36,653 nt of DNA, taken from NCBI RefSeq assembly GCF_000414115.1, contig NZ_AOPZ01000119.1, forward strand, positions 1 to 36,653, written 5' to 3'. The position numbers and the translations under genes are program-made. Below the pieces are notes generated by a model. It did no database searches and was not told where the DNA came from. It saw only the letters and a list, made by a program, of their open reading frames with translations. The DNA is from Streptomyces aurantiacus JA 4570. Its GTDB lineage: Bacteria; Actinomycetota; Actinomycetes; Streptomycetales; Streptomycetaceae. Positions 31,315 to 36,653 of this stretch are shown here, piece by piece (position 1 is the first letter of the stretch; each line of letters opens with the position of its first letter).

Positions 31315-32523
31315 ATGCGTTCCATTCGTGCGCCCTTCGCGCGCAGTCGCGGCCGCCGTGCCGCGCTCGCCGCCACCGGGCTCGCCGCGGCTCTGGCGCT
31401 CACCGCCACGGCCTGCGGGCCGAGCGACGACAAGGCAGGCGACAAGCCGGACGCCGGCGCGGCGCAGGAGGCGGACAAGGGTTCCGACTCGGGCGCCGGT
31501 CTGCCGGGCGACATCGCCGACCGGCTCAAGGAGCACGGCATCGATCCGGACAAGTGGAAGGACGGTGCCTGGAAGGACTGGAGCAAGGACGACTGGCTGC
31601 GCGAGGCCAAGGACTTCGTCAACCCGGTCATCGACGGGCTCTGGAAGCCCGAGCGGATGCAGAAGGCCAAGGACCCGAACAAGACGATCGCGGCGAAGGA
31701 CGCGCCCTCCGATCAGGGGGCCACCGACCCCGAGCCGTCGCCGGTCCGGGCCAAGCCCGAGAAGACGCCGTACCACGACAACGCCGCCCCGGTCGGCAAG
31801 ATCTTCTTCGACTCCCCCAAGGGGTCGATGGTCTGCTCCGGCACGGTCGTGAAGGACCCGCGCAACCCGGGCAAGTCCAACCTCGTGTGGACGGCGGGGC
31901 ACTGCGTGCACGCCGGCGCGGAGGGCGGCTGGTACCGCAACATCACCTTCGTGCCCTCGTACAACGACCTGGGCAAGTCCGAGGCGGCGCTGAGCAACGC
32001 GGCGCCGCAGGAGATCGCCCCGTACGGCCAGTGGTGGGCGGACTGGGTCTCGACCTCCGGCGAGTGGATCGACCAGGGCGCCGCTTCGGGCGGCGCGGGC
32101 GCTCCGCACGACTACGCCGTGATGCACGTGAAGCCGCAGGAGGGCACCAAGTCCCTGGAGGAGACCGTCGGCAACGCGCTGGATGTCGACTTCTCGACTC
32201 CGTCGGCGCAGAGCGTCAGCTCGATGGGCGCCTGGGGCTACCCGGCCGCGCCGCCGTTCAACGGTCTGATCATGCACAAGTGCATCGACAAGCCGGGCCG
32301 TCTGTCGCTGGACCCGGCGACGCCGACCATGTACCGCATCGGCTGCACCATGACCGGTGGTTCGTCGGGCGGCGGCTGGTTCCGGGTCGTGGGCGACAAG
32401 ACCAAGCTGGTCTCCAACACCTCGATCGGCCCGGCGCAGAACACCTGGCTGGCGGGCCCGCAGCTCGGCACCGGCGCGAAGCAGATCTTCGACATGATGA
32501 GCGAGAAGTACGGGTCGCAGTGA
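31315..32523 (+). CDS. Secreted lipoprotein, trypsin-like serine protease (paralogue 2)
   Basis: A 402-residue paralogue of the preceding gene with the same plan: basic signal sequence with lipobox LTATAC (Cys34), linker, charged Trp-rich region (DRLKEHGIDPDKWKDGAW at about 69-86), then a chymotrypsin-fold domain with His196 (TAGHC), Asp266 (HDYAVMHV) and Ser351 (TGGSSGGGW). The ATG at 31315 is chosen because it opens the signal peptide after ACGGGGG; an in-frame start at 31246 would add 23 residues before it. The two proteins are alike along their whole length apart from linker and tail, so this is a tandem duplication. Function is unknown; cell-surface proteolysis is likely. Confidence 0.92.
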   Translation: MRSIRAPFARSRGRRAALAATGLAAALALTATACGPSDDKAGDKPDAGAAQEADKGSDSGAGLPGDIADRLKEHGIDPDKWKDGAWKDWSKDDWLREAKDFVNPVIDGLWKPERMQKAKDPNKTIAAKDAPSDQGATDPEPSPVRAKPEKTPYHDNAAPVGKIFFDSPKGSMVCSGTVVKDPRNPGKSNLVWTAGHCVHAGAEGGWYRNITFVPSYNDLGKSEAALSNAAPQEIAPYGQWWADWVSTSGEWIDQGAASGGAGAPHDYAVMHVKPQEGTKSLEETVGNALDVDFSTPSAQSVSSMGAWGYPAAPPFNGLIMHKCIDKPGRLSLDPATPTMYRIGCTMTGGSSGGGWFRVVGDKTKLVSNTSIGPAQNTWLAGPQLGTGAKQIFDMMSEKYGSQ

Positions 32524-32575
32524 CCCTGGTCTGAAAGGCACGGAGGCCGTCGCGGCCTCGGCACCCGGAGATCAT

Positions 32576-32618
32576 GGCGAAGGCCCCGCCCCCTGCGAGA
32601 GGGGGCGGGGCCTTCGCC
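32576..32618. terminator. Very strong bidirectional terminator
   Basis: GGCGAAGGCCCCGCCCCCT (32576-32594) pairs perfectly with 32600-32618 around a 5-base loop, a 19-bp stem. It lies between convergent protease 2 (stop 32523) and hflX (stop 32667). Confidence 0.93.
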
Positions 32619-32666
32619 GCGTTCAGGGCACGCGCCCTGCGCCTGGTCCGCGGCCCGAGCTTGCGC

Positions 32667-34157
32667 TCAGTGAGCCGCCGGAACGAACGGCGCGAGTTCC
32701 GCCGCCAGTTCCTCGTGCACCCGGGCCTTGAGCAGGGTGCCCTCGGCGGTGTGCTCCTCGGAGAGCACTTCGCCGTCGGCGTGCGCGCGCGACACGAGCT
32801 GGCCGTGGGTGTACGGCACGAGGGCCTCGATCTCGACCTCGGGCCGCGGCAGTTCGGCGTCGATGAGCGCGAGGAGCTCCTCGATGCCGAGGCCGGTGCG
32901 CGCGGACACGGCGATCGCGTGCTTCTGCGTGCGCAGCAGCCGCTGGACGACCAGGGGGTCGGCCGCGTCCGCCTTGTTGATCACCACGATCTCCGGCACG
33001 TCCGTCGCGCCCACGTCACGGATGACCTCGCGCACGGCGGCGAGCTGCTCCTCCGGCGCGGGGTGCGAGCCGTCCACCACATGCAGGATCAGGTCGGACT
33101 CGCCGACCTCCTCCATGGTGGAGCGGAACGCCTCCACGAGGTGGTGCGGCAGGTGCCGGACGAAGCCGACCGTGTCGGCGAGCGTGTACAGCCGGCCGCT
33201 CGGTGTCTCCGCCCTGCGGACCGTCGGGTCGAGGGTGGCGAACAGCGCGTTCTCCACCAACACGCCCGCGCCCGTGAGGCGGTTGAGCAGGGAGGACTTG
33301 CCCGCGTTCGTGTACCCGGCGATGGCGACCGAGGGCACCTTGTTGCGCTTGCGCTCCTGGCGCTTGATCTCGCGGCCCGTCTTCATCTCCGCGATTTCAC
33401 GGCGCATCTTCGCCATCTTCTCGCGGATCCGTCGCCGGTCCGTCTCGATCTTGGTCTCACCGGGACCGCGGGTGGCCATGCCGCCACCGCCGCCGCCACC
33501 CATCTGACGGGAGAGCGACTGGCCCCAGCCGCGGAGCCTCGGCAGCATGTACTGCATCTGCGCGAGGGCTACCTGTGCCTTGCCCTCTCGGGACTTGGCG
33601 TGCTGGGCGAAGATGTCGAGGATCAGGGCGGTCCGGTCGACCACCTTGACCTTGACGACGTCTTCGAGGTGGATGAGCTGGCCGGGGCTGAGCTCACCGT
33701 CGCACACGACGGTGTCCGCTCCGGTCTCGAGCACGATGTCGCGCAGCTCCAGGGCCTTGCCGGAGCCGATGTACGTCGCCGGGTCCGGCTTGTCGCGGCG
33801 CTGGATGACGCCGTCGAGCACGTGCGCGCCCGCGGTCTCCGCGAGTGCGGCCAGCTCGGCGAGGGAGTTCTCCGCGTCGTCGACCGTCCCGGAGGTCCAC
33901 ACTCCGACGAGCACGACGCGCTCCAGGCGGAGCTGTCGGTACTCGACCTCGGTGACGTCCTCGAGCTCGGTGGAGAGGCCGGCGACGCGGCGCAGAGCCG
34001 CGCGCTCGGAGCGGTCGAGCTGTTCGCCGTCCCGCTCTCCGTCGATCTCGTGGCTCCAGGCGACGTCCTCTTCCATCAGGGCATCGGCCCGAAGACCTTC
34101 GGGGTAGTTCTGCGCGAAGCTCTGTGCGTCCTGGGAAGGGGAAGAAGAGGAGGTCAT
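32667..34157 (-). CDS. hflX: GTPase HflX
   Basis: A 496-residue ribosome-associated TRAFAC GTPase that splits stalled or heat-damaged ribosomes. The N-terminal HflX domain includes RRDKPDPATYIGSGKALEL (about 120-138) and DRTALILDIFAQHA (174-187), then the Gly-rich loop (QMGGGGGGGMATRGPGE, 218-234) and a coiled region. The G domain has G1 GYTNAGKSSL (281-290), G3 DTVGF and G4 NKAD. The ATG at 34157 has AAAGGA seven bases upstream. The N-terminal ~75 residues are longer than in E. coli HflX, common for actinobacteria. It is a single gene closed by a strong terminator. Confidence 0.96.
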   Translation of the reverse strand: MTSSSSPSQDAQSFAQNYPEGLRADALMEEDVAWSHEIDGERDGEQLDRSERAALRRVAGLSTELEDVTEVEYRQLRLERVVLVGVWTSGTVDDAENSLAELAALAETAGAHVLDGVIQRRDKPDPATYIGSGKALELRDIVLETGADTVVCDGELSPGQLIHLEDVVKVKVVDRTALILDIFAQHAKSREGKAQVALAQMQYMLPRLRGWGQSLSRQMGGGGGGGMATRGPGETKIETDRRRIREKMAKMRREIAEMKTGREIKRQERKRNKVPSVAIAGYTNAGKSSLLNRLTGAGVLVENALFATLDPTVRRAETPSGRLYTLADTVGFVRHLPHHLVEAFRSTMEEVGESDLILHVVDGSHPAPEEQLAAVREVIRDVGATDVPEIVVINKADAADPLVVQRLLRTQKHAIAVSARTGLGIEELLALIDAELPRPEVEIEALVPYTHGQLVSRAHADGEVLSEEHTAEGTLLKARVHEELAAELAPFVPAAH

Positions 34158-34488
34158 TGGGTCCTTTACGTCGATGGGAATCCGATACGGAGAGCGCCTG
34201 AGAGCGTCTGCCGCCCTGTCGCACCGTGTGTGCCACAGCGCCGCCCGTCATGTCCGACAACGCTCACGACCCCCCAGGGATTCCCCGGACCAGCCGAAAC
34301 CGACCCTGAGATGTCCCCGAGGGGATGTCCCGGACAGGCCGCGCCGTCGACCTGAAGATGGTCGCACGGGACGGCCCGTCTCGTCATCTGACTTTCCCGC
34401 CGGACGGCTGCCCTGCGTCCGCTCGCCGGACGGCCGCCCCGCGTTCTCTCGCCGGACGGCCGCCCCGCACTTCTAGCGGGAGCGCCCC
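34158..34488. other. Region between the M1 peptidase and hflX, no gene
   Basis: A stretch of 331 bases between two minus-strand genes. It holds the hflX promoter (not identified), and a 26-bp repeat array close to the peptidase stop. Short frames on both strands show Arg/Pro-rich translations without a ribosome binding site or family resemblance. Confidence 0.55.
34398..34475. repeat. 26-bp tandem repeat, three units
   Basis: CGCCGGACGGCCGCCCCGCG or close variants begin at 34398, 34424 and 34450, an exact 26-bp period. The second and third units are identical over their first 20 bases; the first has three changes there. The array ends about 14 bases before the peptidase stop codon region. 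Confidence 0.85.
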
Positions 34489-35991
34489 CTACTTCCTGGC
34501 GGGAGCCCCCTTCGCGTCCGGTGCCGTCGTCGTCCAGTCCGGGTGCCCCGGCATGGGCGGCGTCTTCTTGCCGTACAGCCAGGCGTCGAAGAATCCGTCC
34601 AGGTCACGTCCGGAGATGTCGGAGGCGAGGCGCACGAAGTCGGCGGTCGTGGCGTTGGCGTCGCGGTAGGTGTGGACCCAGGCGCGCTCCAGGGCCTCGA
34701 AGGAGGGCCGGCCGATCTCCTGGCGCAGGGCGTACAGCACGAGCGCGCTGCCGTCGTACACGACCGGCCTGAAGATGCTGATCTTCTGTCCCGGCCGGGG
34801 CCCCTTGGGCGCGGCCGGCGGCCCGCCCGACGCGCGCCAGCGGTCGGAGAGCCGGTAGGCGTGGCGCATCCGCTTCTCGAGCGGCTGACGCGCCTTCTCC
34901 TCCGCGTACAGGGCCTCGTACCAGGTGGCGTGCCCCTCGTTCAGCCACAGGTCGGACCAGGTGCGCGGGCTCACGCTGTCGCCGAACCACTGGTGCGCCA
35001 GCTCGTGCACCATGATCGCTTCGACGTACCACGCCGGGAACTCCGGGCGCGTGAACAGCTCCTTCTCGAAGAGCGACAGCGTCTGTGTCTCCAGCTCGAA
35101 CCCGGTCCGGGCGTCGGCGACGAGCACTCCGTAGGTCTCGAACGGATACCGGCCGATCTTGTCCTCCATCCACGCGATCTGGCCGGGCGTCTTCTTGAGC
35201 CAGGGCTCCAGTGCCTTGCGGTCCTTCGTGGGCACCACGTCGCGTACGGGCAGGCGGTACGGGCCGGTGCGGTGCAGCACGGTGGAGCGGCCGATGGAGA
35301 CCTGGGCGAGCTCGGTCGCCATCGGGTGCCGGGTGCGGTACGCCCAAGTGGTGGTGTCCGCGCGGCGCTTCTTGGCCACGGGCAGGCCGTTGGCGACGGC
35401 GGTGAGGCCCTTCGGGGCGGTCACGCGGAAGGTGAACTGCGCCTTGTCGGCGGGGTGGTCGTTGCACGGGAACACGTGGTGGGCCGCGTCGGCCTGGTTG
35501 GCCATCGCGAGCCCGTCGGCGGTGCGCACCCAGCCGCCCTCCCCCTTGCCGGACACCGGGTCGCTGGTGTGCCGCACGGTGATCCGCAGCCGCTCACCGG
35601 GGTGCACGCGCGCGTGGGGCGTGACGACCAGGTCCTCGCCGGCGGTGGCGAAGTCGGCGCGGGTGCCGTTCACGTCGACGGAGCGGACCTTGCCGTGTGT
35701 GAAGTCGAGGTTGACGCGCTCCAGCGGTGCCGTCACTCGGGCGTCGATCTTCGTGACCGCGTCCAGGGGCTTGCTGTTGTCCCCGCGGTAGGTGAAGGCG
35801 ATGTCGTACGAGGTCACGTCGTACCCGGGGTTCCCCAGGTGCGGGAAGAGCCGGTCGCCGATGCCGAGCGGGGCGGCCGGCTGCGGGGCGCTCGCGGCGA
35901 GCAGGGCGGCGGAGGTGGCGGTGGCGACGACGGCGACCGCGATGCGCACGGTTCTCGGCCGGGTCGCCTTGGTGCGAGGGGTGAGGAGCAT
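34489..35991 (-). CDS. Secreted M1-family zinc metallopeptidase (aminopeptidase N-like)
   Basis: A 500-residue M1 metallopeptidase. A basic N-terminus followed by a hydrophobic stretch (about 17-35) and Ala-rich cleavage region indicates a Sec signal peptide. The N-terminal beta domain covers about 55-240. The zinc site is HELAH (329-333) with Glu352 in NEGHATW, and GFELETQTLSL (297-307) takes the place of the GAMEN exopeptidase motif, as in other actinobacterial members. It lacks the long C-terminal domain of full-size aminopeptidase N. The ATG at 35991 has only a weak ribosome binding site. It is preceded by the RelA/SpoT gene on the same strand (127-base gap). Confidence 0.95.
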   Translation of the reverse strand: MLLTPRTKATRPRTVRIAVAVVATATSAALLAASAPQPAAPLGIGDRLFPHLGNPGYDVTSYDIAFTYRGDNSKPLDAVTKIDARVTAPLERVNLDFTHGKVRSVDVNGTRADFATAGEDLVVTPHARVHPGERLRITVRHTSDPVSGKGEGGWVRTADGLAMANQADAAHHVFPCNDHPADKAQFTFRVTAPKGLTAVANGLPVAKKRRADTTTWAYRTRHPMATELAQVSIGRSTVLHRTGPYRLPVRDVVPTKDRKALEPWLKKTPGQIAWMEDKIGRYPFETYGVLVADARTGFELETQTLSLFEKELFTRPEFPAWYVEAIMVHELAHQWFGDSVSPRTWSDLWLNEGHATWYEALYAEEKARQPLEKRMRHAYRLSDRWRASGGPPAAPKGPRPGQKISIFRPVVYDGSALVLYALRQEIGRPSFEALERAWVHTYRDANATTADFVRLASDISGRDLDGFFDAWLYGKKTPPMPGHPDWTTTAPDAKGAPARK

Positions 35992-36118
35992 GAACTACCG
36001 CTACCAGCGCGTGCCCGCCCGGCCGGGACGGCACGCGCCGGGCCCACCCGAACGAGTACCGCCCTACCGGAGCACTCGCCTCCCGTCCGAGCGGAGTACA
36101 CGTCTACGGAGAGTGCCG

Positions 36119-36653
36119 TTACGGCGCCGCTGCCGCCCGGTGCTGGGCGCGGCTCACATCGAACACGCCCGGGACGTTGCGCATCGCGCGCATCAGGCCG
36201 GGGAGGTGCGCGGCGTCGGGGAGTTGGAGCGTGTACGTGTGGCGTACGCGCTGCTGGGTCGGTGGTTCGACGGTCGCCGAGATGATGGCGGCGCCTTCCA
36301 GGGCGATGGCTTCGGTGAGGTCGGCGAGGAGGTGTGCCCGGCCGAACGACTCGGCGACCAGGGTGACCCGGCACTCGGTGGTGTCCCCCCAGCGCACGCC
36401 GACCTCCGGGCGCCCCACTTCCGTCATGCGCGCCACGGCGGGACAGGCGATCCGGTGGACGGTGACGACGCCGCCGCGTACCGCGAAGCCGGTGATCTCG
36501 TCGGGCGGCACCGGCGTGCAGCAGCCCGCGAGCCGCACGGTGGCGCCCTCGCGATCGGCCTCGACGTCCGCGCCGGCGGGGCGCAGGGCCGCGGAGACCT
36601 GGGGCCTCGGCGTGGCCGCGGGCACCGTCACGGGGGCGGGGGGCGGGGCGGCC
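36119..36653 (-). CDS. rshA: RelA/SpoT homologue, C-terminal regulatory part (truncated by window edge)
   Basis: The frame is open to the right edge, so the protein's N-terminal hydrolase, synthetase and TGS domains lie outside. The visible ~178 residues begin with an Ala/Pro-rich stretch, then the CC/ZFD region (ATVRLAGCCTPVPPDEITGF, VTVHRIACPAVARM) with paired cysteines, and an ACT domain (TLVAESFGRAHLLADLTEAIALEGAAIIS, ending MRNVPGVFDVSRA). This is the ribosome-sensing and regulatory end of long RelA/SpoT enzymes that control ppGpp. The symbol rshA is given because of position next to hflX and the M1 peptidase, as I recall in S. coelicolor; relA is the alternative paralogue. Stop is TAA at 36121-36119. 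Confidence 0.85.
   Translation of the reverse strand, partial: AAPPPAPVTVPAATPRPQVSAALRPAGADVEADREGATVRLAGCCTPVPPDEITGFAVRGGVVTVHRIACPAVARMTEVGRPEVGVRWGDTTECRVTLVAESFGRAHLLADLTEAIALEGAAIISATVEPPTQQRVRHTYTLQLPDAAHLPGLMRAMRNVPGVFDVSRAQHRAAAAP

Noticed and set aside
1..36653. tRNA, rRNA, insertion sequence or attachment site
   Set aside because: No cloverleaf-like segment, transposase, integrase or long flanking repeat was seen on either strand.

Overview
The window is chromosomal DNA from a Streptomyces-like actinomycete. It is very GC-rich, many starts are GTG or TTG behind purine-rich Shine-Dalgarno sequences, and the gene set is typical of the genus: NrdR/NrdJ, an actinobacterial LexA with its SOS box, TerD, HflX, a RelA/SpoT-type protein, a DmdR/IdeR-type iron box and long perfect G+C hairpin terminators. 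From memory, the core order (recQ, rnhB, nrdJ, nrdR, lexA, dinG, an NIS siderophore operon, hflX, M1 peptidase, rshA) matches the S. coelicolor SCO5794-SCO5815 neighbourhood. I could not check this by search.

Layout. 1-1216: start of a catechol (2,3-dihydroxybenzoate) siderophore operon, dhbA followed by a dhbC fragment leaving the window, behind a promoter overlapped by a 17/19 iron box. 1302-6252: recQ with a C-terminal phosphoribosyltransferase-like domain; a divergent small protein that looks like a degenerate RadC/JAB fold; an orphan helicase-C-like protein; rnhB. 6322-8675: TetR/DHA2 efflux pair with two palindromic operators between the genes. 8777-12941: an ABC-F ATPase, a histidine phosphatase and an ADP-ribosylglycohydrolase in a probable operon, divergent from a second TetR gene across a 25-bp inverted repeat. 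13017-15212: DUF4937-like protein, arylamine N-acetyltransferase, TerD. 15312-20210: nrdR-nrdJ (class II ribonucleotide reductase) divergent from lexA, with paired NrdR boxes and an SOS box between them. 20353-22371: DinG-type helicase. 22430-29321: an NRPS-independent siderophore (NIS) operon: PLP aminotransferase, two IucA/IucC synthetases and a GNAT acyltransferase. 29807-32523: two tandem paralogous lipoprotein serine proteases with a shared promoter element. 32667-36653: hflX, an M1 peptidase and the 3' end of a RelA/SpoT gene.

How the parts fit. Two iron-scavenging loci flank a housekeeping block for DNA precursor supply and repair (nrdRJ, lexA, dinG, recQ, rnhB). The catechol operon shows a classical iron box. 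The NIS operon shows none that I can find, and instead has four phased ~20-bp direct repeats upstream.

The NIS operon is the best candidate for an undescribed system. It has a diaminobutyrate-type aminotransferase and an acyltransferase but no decarboxylase or N-hydroxylase, and three of its enzymes carry Gln/Pro/Glu/Ala-rich low-complexity insertions or extensions. Short G+C-rich tandem repeats (periods 9, 18, 26-28 and 45 bp) recur at gene ends and in linkers across the window.
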